This document shows positions 1-8,180 of a DNA stretch of 64,000 nucleotides, in pieces. The translations under genes and the position numbers were made by a program. Within the stretch, counting starts at the first letter, position 1, and each line of letters starts with the position of its first letter. Origin of the DNA: Chelativorans alearensis (GTDB taxonomy: Bacteria > Pseudomonadota > Alphaproteobacteria > Rhizobiales > Rhizobiaceae); NCBI RefSeq assembly GCF_010993735.1, contig NZ_WQNI01000007.1, positions 126,501-190,500 on the forward strand. Reading direction: 5' to 3'. The notes under the pieces are model-generated. The model worked only from the letters and a program-made list of their open reading frames with translations, was not told the DNA's origin and did no database searches.

Positions 1-1
1 C

Positions 2-280
2 CGAACTGTGGTCGATGCACAGCGCTTGAAAGTCGAAATTGAGCAGGTCCGCAAGGACGGCTACTCGTTCTGCAAAGGGGAGCGCGAAGCGGAGATTACG
101 GCGATTGGAGTGCCTGTACTGTCGGGCGTCGGGCGCATGATTGCAGGAATCTCCCTCGTGGGCGCCAACTCGCACTTCGGTGAGGAGTTCACCAGGGAAG
201 CCTTGGAAGCGCTCCGAAAGACGGCGGAGGGAATTAGTGCCTCCGTGGCCGGTGAGTCGGATTCTTACGAGCATGATTAG
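2..280 (+). CDS. IclR-family transcriptional regulator, C-terminal part (cut by window edge)
   Basis: The reading frame is open from base 2, so the gene begins upstream of the window and only about the last 92 residues are visible. These match the end of the IclR effector-binding domain: the run DGYSFCKGEREAEITAIGVPV followed by GRMIAGISLVGA is the usual ligand-pocket strand-helix pattern, and the closing helix (FTREALEALRKTAEGIS) is typical of the family. The DNA-binding half is not visible. It is convergent with the P450 redox operon. IclR proteins often control aromatic catabolism, so it may regulate that operon, but this is inference from position alone. Confidence 0.8.
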   Translation, partial: RTVVDAQRLKVEIEQVRKDGYSFCKGEREAEITAIGVPVLSGVGRMIAGISLVGANSHFGEEFTREALEALRKTAEGISASVAGESDSYEHD

Positions 281-395
281 CGAGGCTGTCGCGGCCGATG
301 CTCACGTCCTCGCGGAACACATCAGTTCGCCATCGTTTGCGATGTGACAGGCCAAGGTGAACCCTGCTGAATGGCGGCTAGATGAAACCGACTTC

Positions 396-1628
396 CTAGG
401 GCCTCGCGACAGTCCGGAAAACTTCCTTTAGCCGATAGTGGGAAGCTTCGAGGTCGGCAAGCATGATGCCGTCAGATGCCGACAGTACTTTCCGTGCAGC
501 CATATGGTCCCCAGGTCTATTTACAGTCTCGACTGCACAAAGGCGTTCGGCGCTAAATCCGAAAACGGTAAGACGACCGGTCTCATCATCGCGCTTTGCT
601 ACGAGCTTGTCGGCGTGTTCAATTAAACCCGCAATCTGGAGCTTGTCGGCGCCCTGATCGCTCCAGAACCACGGTAACTTGTCATAGGGCTCGACAGCGC
701 CTGTCAGGCGCCTGGCGACGCAACGCGCTTGGTCCGCTGCATTCTGCACGGATTCAAGCCGCAGGCGCCTATCGCCTAGTGGGAACGACACGCAGTCCCC
801 AACGGCGGAGATGTTCGGCGCACTGGTCAACATGGTGCGGTCAACCGCAATCCCATTCTCTATCTTCAGGCCCGCCGCGTAGGCGAGCTCACAATTCGGC
901 ACCACCCCGGCTGCGACGAGGATAAGGTCACTGAAAACCCTCTCCCCCGTCGAAAGCCGGACCGCGAAAGCGTTTCCAGAGGAATCGGTTTCGACTGCAA
1001 GAACCGTTTGGCGAAGCCGTATATCAACTCCGTTCCGTCGATGTGCTGCCAAAAAGAACTCTGAGACCGGCTCCGAGACAGCACGGGCCATAAGCCGGTC
1101 CTGTGCCTCGACGACGGTCGGCTTCTTACCTAGCTGTTTGGCGGCGGCGGTAAACTCGAGACCGATGAAGCCTCCACCGATAACGACGATTTCGCTGGTC
1201 ATCTCCAAGCGATCGCGAATGCGCGACGCATCCTCGAGCGTGCGCATTCCGAATACGTTCGGGGCATTGAACCCGGGAATGGGAAGTTGCCTGTTGCGCG
1301 TACCGGTTGCGAGGACAAGGTGGTCGAAATGATAGGTATTTCCTCTTTCTGTGGTCACAGATCGCTCGCTCGGGGACACTGAAGCGATCGGCGTGTTCGA
1401 CTGGATCTCGATCCCATTTGCAGCGAAGAAATCGGCGTTGCGAAATAACAGTCGTTCGGGATGACCTTCTTTGAGGAAGGTTTTCGACAAGGGGGGGCGC
1501 TGATAAGGGAGCCCGGCCTCATCCCCGAACATGAGCAGGCGACCCTCATATCCTTCCTGCCGAAGACTGGCCGCGACCTGAAAACCTGCTTGTCCTGTTC
1601 CGATAATTACGATGTCGCGAAGGCTCAC
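396..1628 (-). CDS. FAD-dependent ferredoxin reductase of the P450 system
   Basis: 410 residues, the normal size for putidaredoxin-reductase/palustrisredoxin-reductase type flavoproteins. The N-terminal FAD Rossmann motif GTGQAG lies at residues 10-15, ATGTRNR at about 108, the NAD-binding GGGFIGLEF at about 151-159, and the second FAD motif AVGDC near 275. It would pass electrons from NADH to the [2Fe-2S] ferredoxin encoded just upstream; its start overlaps the ferredoxin stop by 4 bases (ATGA), implying translational coupling. Last gene of the livKHMGF-P450-ferredoxin-reductase operon. The redox assignment is firm; pairing with this P450 is inferred from the operon. Confidence 0.92.
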   Translation of the reverse strand: MSLRDIVIIGTGQAGFQVAASLRQEGYEGRLLMFGDEAGLPYQRPPLSKTFLKEGHPERLLFRNADFFAANGIEIQSNTPIASVSPSERSVTTERGNTYHFDHLVLATGTRNRQLPIPGFNAPNVFGMRTLEDASRIRDRLEMTSEIVVIGGGFIGLEFTAAAKQLGKKPTVVEAQDRLMARAVSEPVSEFFLAAHRRNGVDIRLRQTVLAVETDSSGNAFAVRLSTGERVFSDLILVAAGVVPNCELAYAAGLKIENGIAVDRTMLTSAPNISAVGDCVSFPLGDRRLRLESVQNAADQARCVARRLTGAVEPYDKLPWFWSDQGADKLQIAGLIEHADKLVAKRDDETGRLTVFGFSAERLCAVETVNRPGDHMAARKVLSASDGIMLADLEASHYRLKEVFRTVARP

Positions 1629-1948
1629 GCCTGAGTCTCCGGCAACTCTACGACAAGTCCCTCGAGCTCACGGCTTAGTCTTATCTGGCACGAAAGACGA
1701 CTGGAGGCTCGGCGTGTCGATACCGTGCATTCGAGCATTTCGTTCTCGACGTCATTCATCGGTGGCAGGAGGTTCACAAACGCTTCGTCCACGTACACGT
1801 GGCAGGTAGCGCACATGGCCGACCCGCCACACTCACCGACGATTCCGTCGATGCCATTGCTAAGGGCTGTCTGCATCAGGCTGACGCCTAATTCGCCGTT
1901 GACCTGTACCGTGCTTCCATCGTGGCTGCGAAATGTCACTGACGTCAC
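1625..1948 (-). CDS. [2Fe-2S] ferredoxin (putidaredoxin type)
   Basis: 107 residues, the usual length for vertebrate-type/putidaredoxin-like ferredoxins serving bacterial class I P450s. The cluster ligands are visible as C40-x5-C46-x2-C49 and C87. It lies 19 bases downstream of the P450 gene and overlaps the reductase gene by 4 bases, so the three-component electron chain (reductase, ferredoxin, P450) is encoded contiguously. Its role as the electron donor to the CYP199-like enzyme is inferred from this arrangement, which matches known CYP199 systems with a dedicated ferredoxin. Confidence 0.93.
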   Translation of the reverse strand: MTSVTFRSHDGSTVQVNGELGVSLMQTALSNGIDGIVGECGGSAMCATCHVYVDEAFVNLLPPMNDVENEMLECTVSTRRASSRLSCQIRLSRELEGLVVELPETQA

Positions 1949-1967
1949 TGTTTGGTATCCTCCAACC

Positions 1968-3197
1968 TCACCGCCTATTGAAGCGGACGCGCATGCTGTC
2001 CAATGCGTGAATGGCGTGATTCGGGCGCCAGACTGGTTCGCCGATGATGTCTATCGAGTAGACCTTCTGCGCGATCGCAGTCAGAATCGCCTCTGCCTCA
2101 GCTCTCGCGACGATCTGCCCGACACAGCCATGGATACCTACGCCAAACGCCAAGTGCCCCGTGGGGCGCCGTTCTATGTCAAAGCGATCGGCATTGAGCC
2201 ATTTCCGCTCGTCAAGATTGGCTGCGCCCAGGACACAAAGGATCTTCGTGTCCCTAGAAATGGGAACACCGCCGACCGTTGTGTCAACGCTCGCGGTTCG
2301 GCAGAAGGAATGGACAGGGGACGTGTACCGAAGAGCCTCCTCGAAGGCCGGACGCGCCAATTTTGGGTCGCGTTTCAGTTTCTCAAACTGTTCGGGGTTT
2401 CGCCCCAGGCACCAAATGGTGTTTCCGATGCCTGTCACTGTCGTGTCGATCCCTGCGGAAAGCAGCGAGCGGACGAGCATTCCCGCTTCTTCTTCGGTCA
2501 GTTCGTCAGCGTCGGCGGCCGCGTAGATGGTCGCGCCGAAGCCTCCAGGACTAAGGGACTCGCGCTTGCATTGCTCCATGATCCACGGAACAATCTCGGA
2601 TGCCTTTTCAAGCCACTTTGATCGGCGCTCGTTTTCGGGTCCGAGCGCGTTGAAGGCCATCGCTCCGTAATCAACGAGCATGCGCTTGCTGATTTCCCGC
2701 ATCCCGACAGCAGCCGGAAACACACTTACTGGAAACGCTTCCGCCAGGTCGTCTACGGCATCGAACTCGCCGAGATCGAGCAATTCCGTGATGAGGGCAT
2801 CGGCTTTTGCAGCAAATGCGTCCTTGAGATCATTTACCGCGCGCGGAGACAACGCCCGCGAGATGACCGTGCGCGTTCGCGTGTGATATGGCGGATCGAC
2901 CTCAAGGACGATAGATGGCGCTCGCCAAGGCTTAGCGACGTGGAAATCCGCTAGCCCTACACCTCGCGATGAGACGAAACGCTCCCAGTCGGAAAAGACC
3001 TCTCTCGTCTCATCGTAGCGCCCGCATGCCAGCAGGGCATAGCGGGGGATATAGACGAAGGCACCTTTTTCTCTCAACTCAGTGTAATACGGCTCCGGGG
3101 TTTGCAGAACCTCGGTCGCGTATGGATCGACATCCCAAATCGGAATGTCTGCGGCTATCAGGGTCCTGATGTGATCCTCGACGAGTTGCATTGCCAA
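1968..3197 (-). CDS. Cytochrome P450, CYP199-like, probable para-substituted benzoate O-demethylase
   Basis: 409 residues. Heme-ligand motif FGVGIHGCVG with Cys358, I-helix AGIDTT at 248-253 and ExxR at 287-290. The sequence resembles CYP199A4 as I recall it, including the segments SSRGVGLADF (77-86) and KPWRAPS (89-95). Arg92, Ser95, Arg243 and Ser244, which contact the carboxylate of 4-methoxybenzoate in CYP199A4, are present at the same numbers. This predicts oxidation of a para-substituted benzoic acid, for example O-demethylation of anisate or veratrate with release of formaldehyde. The gene starts 21 bases after livF, so uptake and oxidation appear co-transcribed. Family membership is well supported; the exact substrate is inferred. 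Confidence 0.88.
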   Translation of the reverse strand: MAMQLVEDHIRTLIAADIPIWDVDPYATEVLQTPEPYYTELREKGAFVYIPRYALLACGRYDETREVFSDWERFVSSRGVGLADFHVAKPWRAPSIVLEVDPPYHTRTRTVISRALSPRAVNDLKDAFAAKADALITELLDLGEFDAVDDLAEAFPVSVFPAAVGMREISKRMLVDYGAMAFNALGPENERRSKWLEKASEIVPWIMEQCKRESLSPGGFGATIYAAADADELTEEEAGMLVRSLLSAGIDTTVTGIGNTIWCLGRNPEQFEKLKRDPKLARPAFEEALRYTSPVHSFCRTASVDTTVGGVPISRDTKILCVLGAANLDERKWLNADRFDIERRPTGHLAFGVGIHGCVGQIVARAEAEAILTAIAQKVYSIDIIGEPVWRPNHAIHALDSMRVRFNRR

Positions 3198-3218
3198 GCC
3201 TCCCAGGCTTACCGTCGT

Positions 3219-3926
3219 TCAGTGTGCGACCGCGATCCCAAGATGGCGATCGAGCATTGCCCTGTTTGCTTTGAGTTCCCCCGCACTTGCCTCCAGAACG
3301 ATTGCGCCCTGCTCGACAACCAGGATGCGATCCGCAAATTCGAGTGCAAGAGCCGTATGCTGCTCCACCAGAATGATCGTGTGACCTCTCCTTGAGAGTT
3401 CGTGAAACACCTCGACGAGCATCTCGCAGATCACTGGCGCCAGACCTTCCAGCGGCTCGTCAAGCAAGACGATATCCGGCTTTCCCATAAGCGTCCGCGC
3501 GATGGCGAGCATCTGTTGCTCTCCACCCGAAAGCTGTCGCCCACCGTTTCGCCTGCGTTCCTTCAACCGTGGGAAAAGGTCATAGGCTTCGTCGATGCTT
3601 GAGCCATTGCGTACGCCGGCGACCAGGTTCTCTTCGACAGATAGCGACGGAAAGATGTCGCGCGTCTGCGGTACGAGGCCGATACCAAGGCGCGATCGTT
3701 TATAAGGAGGGAGACGGTCGATTAACTCGCCCTTCAACCGAATGGCGCCCGAATGCTGCCGTGTTAGCCCCATCACGGTCGCCAGCGTTGTGGTCTTGCC
3801 GACGCCGTTGCGTCCTACGATCGCGACGCGTTCACCTTTGCCAATCTTCAGCGACAGGTGGTGCAAAATATGCGTGTCGCCGTAGCCGGCAACAACGCTG
3901 TCCATCTCCAGCATTGTTTCAGGCAT
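3219..3926 (-). CDS. livF: Branched-chain/aromatic-acid type ABC transporter ATP-binding protein (LivF)
   Basis: 235 residues from the ATG at 3926, which overlaps the livG stop by 8 bases; a longer in-frame extension upstream lies wholly inside livG and is rejected. Walker A GRNGVGKTT, signature LSGGEQQMLAIAR and Walker B VLLDEP are visible, and the short LivF-type length fits. It energises import through the LivH/LivM permeases. The Liv family carries branched-chain amino acids but also benzoates, phenylpropanoids and amides. Because it sits directly in front of a benzoate-type P450, aromatic acid uptake is the likelier role here (inference). Confidence 0.92.
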   Translation of the reverse strand: MPETMLEMDSVVAGYGDTHILHHLSLKIGKGERVAIVGRNGVGKTTTLATVMGLTRQHSGAIRLKGELIDRLPPYKRSRLGIGLVPQTRDIFPSLSVEENLVAGVRNGSSIDEAYDLFPRLKERRRNGGRQLSGGEQQMLAIARTLMGKPDIVLLDEPLEGLAPVICEMLVEVFHELSRRGHTIILVEQHTALALEFADRILVVEQGAIVLEASAGELKANRAMLDRHLGIAVAH

Positions 3927-4668
3927 GTCCGGCTCCGAGATACAGTTCGCGGACGCTGGGATCGCTGCTGATCTCATTAGGAGCTCCCTCGACCAGTATT
4001 CCACCATTGACGAGTACGATGATCCTGCTGGCCACCTCGAACACAAGCTTCATGTCGTGCTCGATAACCAGTACCGTCAGATCGGCGGGCAGCCGCTTGA
4101 TCGCGTCGATGACCAGATGACTGTCGGATGACGGCACGCCTGCCGCGGGTTCGTCGAGAATCAGGATTCTTGGCTTGAGCGCCAGCGACAGCGCGAGTTC
4201 CACGAGCCTTTGTTGCCCATAGGCAAGGCTGCGGACTTCCTGGTCCGCGAGTTCAATGAGCCGGAAGTCCGACAGCAGTCGTTCAATCTCGTCCTCGATG
4301 GCCTCGTCGTCATCATACCGTCCGAACAGTCTCGACGTTCTTCGCTCTCTCTCCAGAACGGGCAGGCGAAGGTTGTCCCGAACCGTGAGGTGCCGGAACA
4401 GGTTGGTGATCTGGAATGTCTTGGCGATGCCAGCGCGTACGCGTGCGGCCTCCGATAGAGAACTGATATCTTTTCCATCCAGATGAATGCTGCCTGCGCT
4501 TGGCTGAAGTGCCCCGATGACAAGGTTCGCGAAGGTCGTTTTTCCGGCTCCGTTCGGGCCGATGAGGGCCGCCCGTGCGCCGGTTGGGAGGTCGACCGAG
4601 ATGTCACGCGCGACCTGCAGTCCGCCGAAATTCTTCGATAGGTTCTTGATCTGGAGGCCTGCAGTCAT
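3919..4668 (-). CDS. livG: ABC transporter ATP-binding protein (LivG)
   Basis: 249 residues, standard LivG size. Walker A GPNGAGKTTFANL, the LivG-style signature LAYGQQRLVELA, and Walker B ILILDEPAAGV followed by the H-loop VLVIEHDM are all present. Start and stop overlap neighbouring genes by a few bases (ATGA with livM, 8 bases with livF), so it is translated as part of the tightly packed livKHMGF unit. It is the second ATPase of the importer and works at the inner face of the membrane with LivF. Confidence 0.92.
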   Translation of the reverse strand: MTAGLQIKNLSKNFGGLQVARDISVDLPTGARAALIGPNGAGKTTFANLVIGALQPSAGSIHLDGKDISSLSEAARVRAGIAKTFQITNLFRHLTVRDNLRLPVLERERRTSRLFGRYDDDEAIEDEIERLLSDFRLIELADQEVRSLAYGQQRLVELALSLALKPRILILDEPAAGVPSSDSHLVIDAIKRLPADLTVLVIEHDMKLVFEVASRIIVLVNGGILVEGAPNEISSDPSVRELYLGAGHA

Positions 4669-5654
4669 CTTACGGCTCCGATCATGCGTCTGATGCGTTT
4701 AGGCAGCGAGATCAGACCGTCGGGCAGGAAAAAGACAATGCCAAGAACCATGAAGCCGATAGCAAATAACCAGTTGAAAGGGTCGATGCTTGCAGCAACA
4801 TGATGAACTGTCATGAACACCAGCGTGCCGATCAGGGCTCCGTAGAGACGCCCGCTGCCTCCCAGGACAAGCATGACCATGACTTCTGCCGACAGGGCAA
4901 AGTTGAACACCTCTACACTGACGAGGCTGGTGATCTGCGCGGACAGCGCGCCGGCGATACCTGCGATCGCTCCGGCGATCACATAGGCAGTAACCTTCCG
5001 CCAATAGACCGGCGTGCCGATTGCACGCATGCGGCTTGAACTGTCCTTTATGCCTCGCAGAGCGAGCCCGAACGGCGACGCGACCAATATCCGCAGGAGC
5101 GCCAGTATTACGAACAATGCGCAGAACGCGTACCAATATGCCGTTTTGCCGATGAAATCGAATTCGAAGACGCCGAGAATGGGACCCATCGATATCCCTG
5201 TCAGCCCATCGGCACCACCTGTCACATCGCGTGCTTTTGAAGCGATCTCCTGCAGCACCATCGTCACCGCGATCGACAACATCAGGAGGGATAATCCGTG
5301 AGCACGCATCAGGAGAAGGCCTGAAACGAAGGCGATCAAGGCGCCCATGGCGGCACCGGAAGCAAGTCCCAAGAGAGGATCGGGCGAGATATGAACTGCA
5401 AAGAGGCCAGCTGCATAGGCACCGCACCCGTACATCGCCGCATGGCCCAGAGTGGCGATACCCGCATATCCGAGGATCAGGTCGAAAGAGATCACGAACA
5501 CCATCATAATCAATATTCGGGTCATGAACCCAAGATCGTAGGGAAACAGCAAGAATGCGGCACAAGCGCCGAGGGTCAGGAACACAAGCGGCCAGTGCGT
5601 CTTCGCGATTGGCAGCGATGTGCGCACGTTATCGATGGTAGATTCCCTGCTCAC
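4665..5654 (-). CDS. livM: Branched-chain-type ABC transporter permease (LivM)
   Basis: 329 residues, rich in hydrophobic segments, with the LivM hallmark region (LGYAGIATLGHAAMYGCGAYAAG) near residue 62-84 and GGSGRLYGALIGT toward the C-terminus. Membrane permease paired with LivH. It shares 4-base ATGA overlaps with both livH upstream and livG downstream. Substrate cannot be read from the permease; operon context suggests an aromatic carboxylic acid. Confidence 0.9.
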   Translation of the reverse strand: MSRESTIDNVRTSLPIAKTHWPLVFLTLGACAAFLLFPYDLGFMTRILIMMVFVISFDLILGYAGIATLGHAAMYGCGAYAAGLFAVHISPDPLLGLASGAAMGALIAFVSGLLLMRAHGLSLLMLSIAVTMVLQEIASKARDVTGGADGLTGISMGPILGVFEFDFIGKTAYWYAFCALFVILALLRILVASPFGLALRGIKDSSSRMRAIGTPVYWRKVTAYVIAGAIAGIAGALSAQITSLVSVEVFNFALSAEVMVMLVLGGSGRLYGALIGTLVFMTVHHVAASIDPFNWLFAIGFMVLGIVFFLPDGLISLPKRIRRMIGAVR

Positions 5655-6514
5655 GACGGCTTTACCAGCAATCCGTTGGGCCGTACTGCTAGGAGCGCCG
5701 TGATCGCGAGAAAGAAGAAGATCGTACCCATATCAGGGAGCAGGTACCGACCGGCCGTGTCTAGGATGCCGAGGCTCAGCGCTGCCAGGAAGGATCCTAC
5801 TATGCTTCCCAGACCGCCGACAGCAACGACGATCAGAAAGAGAACCATGTAGCGAAGCGGGTAGTAGGCCTCGATCGGTAGCAGTTCCGCGCCAAGAATC
5901 CCACCAATCGCCGCCAAAGCGGCTCCCAGCGCGAATGCCGCCAAATATACCTTTGAGGTATTAATGCCGAGAGACGCAGCAGTGTCCTGATTGTCGACGG
6001 CAGCGCGCAGGTAGATCCCGAACCGCGTTTGCTCCACGAGTAGATAAAGAGCCGCCACGACCGCCAGCCCAGCAAGAATGACGATAATCCTGTGGAGGGG
6101 CAGCACCTTAAATCCGATATCCACCGGGCTGCTGACTTCCGGCGGCATTCGGATCGGCAGAAGCGTGGAGCCGAGGAAAAGATTGACGCCAGCTATCACG
6201 ACAAAGACGATTCCGATCGTTGCAAGGACCTGTTCCAATTCGCCGAAACGATAGATTCGACGGTAGACAAGCCGCTCGAGGGGTATCGCCAGAAAGGTTA
6301 CCGCCGTTACGGATATCGCAAGCGCCGCGATGAACGGCACCGAATACCAGACCGTCAAAACGTGGGCGAAGGCGCCGCCAAGCAGTGCGAAGCCGCCATG
6401 CGCCAGGTTGACGATCCGCATCAAACCCATCGTTACCGACAAACCGACAGAGATCATGAAAAGGATCATGCCGTAGGCGACCCCGTCGACAAGAATACTG
6501 AGCGCAATCGTCAT
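5651..6514 (-). CDS. livH: Branched-chain-type ABC transporter permease (LivH)
   Basis: 287 residues, normal LivH length, with multiple membrane segments and the conserved LivH regions VGLSVTMGLMRIVNLAHGG (about 23-41) and VVAVGGLGSIVGSFLAA near the C-terminus. It is separated from livK by about 80 bases containing a strong hairpin, and overlaps livM by 4 bases. It forms the transmembrane channel with LivM. Confidence 0.91.
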   Translation of the reverse strand: MTIALSILVDGVAYGMILFMISVGLSVTMGLMRIVNLAHGGFALLGGAFAHVLTVWYSVPFIAALAISVTAVTFLAIPLERLVYRRIYRFGELEQVLATIGIVFVVIAGVNLFLGSTLLPIRMPPEVSSPVDIGFKVLPLHRIIVILAGLAVVAALYLLVEQTRFGIYLRAAVDNQDTAASLGINTSKVYLAAFALGAALAAIGGILGAELLPIEAYYPLRYMVLFLIVVAVGGLGSIVGSFLAALSLGILDTAGRYLLPDMGTIFFFLAITALLAVRPNGLLVKPS

Positions 6515-6553
6515 GCGATTTCTACCGTCCAGAGAACAAGTTAGAACCCCGCA

Positions 6554-6582
6554 CCCCGGCGGACAGTTGGTGCGCGCCGGGG
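6554..6582. terminator. Intercistronic hairpin between livK and livH
   Basis: Inverted repeat CCCCGGCG (6554-6561) / CGCCGGGG (6575-6582) with a 13-base loop. It has no T-run, so it is more likely an mRNA stabiliser or partial terminator that raises the amount of binding protein relative to the downstream permeases than a full terminator. Confidence 0.6.
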
Positions 6583-6597
6583 GGGTGGGGCAGTGCT

Positions 6598-7764
6598 CTA
6601 CCGACTGAACCCGAGGTCGGGGACGTTTTCGACTGTGTCGAACTCACGGTTCACCAGGGAACCGTTCTCCGCACGTTCAACCCGTCGGATGTAAACGTTC
6701 TGGATGACGTGCCGCGAGTCTGGATCAATGCTGATCAGGCCACGGGGACTTTCCCAGGAAAGTCCTTTTGATGACTCAATCGCCTTCTCGCCGTCTGTTC
6801 CTGCAGCCTCGATCATCTTGTAGATGAGGTGCACACCATCATAAGCGCCAACCGAAGCAAGGTTCGCCCTGGATTGCGGAAACATTTCTTCAAGTTTGGC
6901 CGTGAACGACCGGTTAAGGTCGGAGTCATGTACGCCCGAGTAGTGATAGGCCGTCGTCAGCCCGATCGCTTGATCACCAAGAGCGTCGATCGTCGTCTCG
7001 TCAGTCTCTCCGGTTCCATAGAAAGTTATTCCGGCTTCTTTCAAGCCGTTCTCATTATATGCTTTTGTGAACGCGAAGGTGGCTGGTCCGGCTGGTAGAA
7101 ATGCAAACACCGCATCAGCACCCGAATTCTTGATCCGCTGCATGAAGGGTGCGAAATCCGTTGTCTGAAGCGGCATTCGAATCTTGTCGACAATCGTGCC
7201 ACCTTTCTCCTCAAAGGCGCTGACGAAGGCGCTCTCGGCGTCAACACCCGGATTGTAATCAGTGACCGCCGTGATCACCTTCTTCGCGCCGTTGTCCGCG
7301 GCCCACTGGGCAATCGGCACCGTTACCTGCCAAAGAGTAAAGCTGGTCCGCAGGAAGTATTCCGACTGCTCGTTGATCGCAGATGTGGCGGCGTTGAATA
7401 TGACCGCCGGCACCTTCGCCTGATTGATAAGCGGGGCGACCGCCATTGCGTTGGGTGTGAAGTCGAAGCCGGCTAGGTACTTTACGCCTTCCCGGATGAG
7501 CAACTCCTGTGCAGCCGCCTTGCTGGCATCGGGGTTCGGACCACCAACATCTTTGTAGATGAACTCTACCGTGTTGCCGTTCACCTCGGTGCCGTGCTCG
7601 GCCGCATAGACTTGTATCGCCTCCCGGAACTGCTTTCCCCAGATGGCATTCGGACCGGAGAACGTGGCAATCACGCCAACCTTGATCGTTTCCGCTGACG
7701 CCGCTCCCGCAAAGGCAAGCACAGCGAACGAAGACGCAAATAGCCCCCAACGCAATTGTCTCAT
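6598..7764 (-). CDS. livK: Periplasmic substrate-binding protein of Liv-type ABC transporter (LivK)
   Basis: 388 residues. A signal peptide is clear (MRQLRWGLFASSFAVLAFAG, cleavage likely after ASA near residue 24), followed by ETIKVGVIATFSGPNAIWGKQ, the canonical start of the type I periplasmic-binding fold. First gene of the livKHMGF-P450-ferredoxin-reductase operon. It probably captures the ligand that the P450 later demethylates; aromatic-acid binding is an inference from the operon. The preceding stretch holds a good candidate promoter and an inverted repeat. Confidence 0.92.
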   Translation of the reverse strand: MRQLRWGLFASSFAVLAFAGAASAETIKVGVIATFSGPNAIWGKQFREAIQVYAAEHGTEVNGNTVEFIYKDVGGPNPDASKAAAQELLIREGVKYLAGFDFTPNAMAVAPLINQAKVPAVIFNAATSAINEQSEYFLRTSFTLWQVTVPIAQWAADNGAKKVITAVTDYNPGVDAESAFVSAFEEKGGTIVDKIRMPLQTTDFAPFMQRIKNSGADAVFAFLPAGPATFAFTKAYNENGLKEAGITFYGTGETDETTIDALGDQAIGLTTAYHYSGVHDSDLNRSFTAKLEEMFPQSRANLASVGAYDGVHLIYKMIEAAGTDGEKAIESSKGLSWESPRGLISIDPDSRHVIQNVYIRRVERAENGSLVNREFDTVENVPDLGFSR

Positions 7765-7792
7765 TTGAGCTCCTCCCTAGAGCGATGGACAC

Positions 7793-7875
7793 TGACAAGT
7801 CTGCATCGGTGTTGCCGAACACTTGTCAACTGTTCCTCCAACAATATTGGTAAGGAAACACGACTAATATGTCAA
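7793..7875 (-). promoter_or_regulatory. Candidate livK promoter with inverted repeat
   Basis: Read on the minus strand, TTGACA (7870-7875) is followed after 17 bases by TACCAA (7847-7852), a reasonable -35/-10 pair aimed at livK. Downstream lies the inverted repeat TGACAAGT (7793-7800) / ACTTGTCA (7821-7828), which could be an operator or a leader hairpin. The elements are seen; their function is inferred. Confidence 0.5.
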
Positions 7876-8180
7876 GCTGAGTGGCGGCAGGTTTCGGGGT
7901 GCGCTCATGTACACGAAGGAATACGAGTTGCGTAAAAAATTGCATAATAGTGAAGTGGACGTTGCTCTTCCTCCGGTTCAGAGGCGGTGCCTCTCTTACG
8001 GAATAAGTCGAAAGATAGTCAGGCTATAGAACTAAATATAGATTTGTGTGGGACATTTCCCCTGAGAGACGGAGTCGCTACGCCGAGGTTGGAATCTCAA
8101 CAGCGAGGAAGCCGGCATACGCCCTGATCGTGTTGACCATCAGCACCAAGCGTTTTGCCGGTCGAATGAGAAAAATATCG
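7876..8180. other. AT-richer intergenic stretch, no gene seen
   Basis: About 300 bases between the livK promoter and the metF-like stop. Noticeably richer in A and T than its surroundings around 7930-8050. No reading frame with recognisable homology and no convincing RNA gene or terminator was found. Confidence 0.5.

Noticed and set aside
1725-2621. 298-codon plus-strand open frame opposite ferredoxin and P450
   Set aside because: Overlaps two genes with invariant heme and iron-sulfur ligands on the minus strand; its own product resembles nothing.
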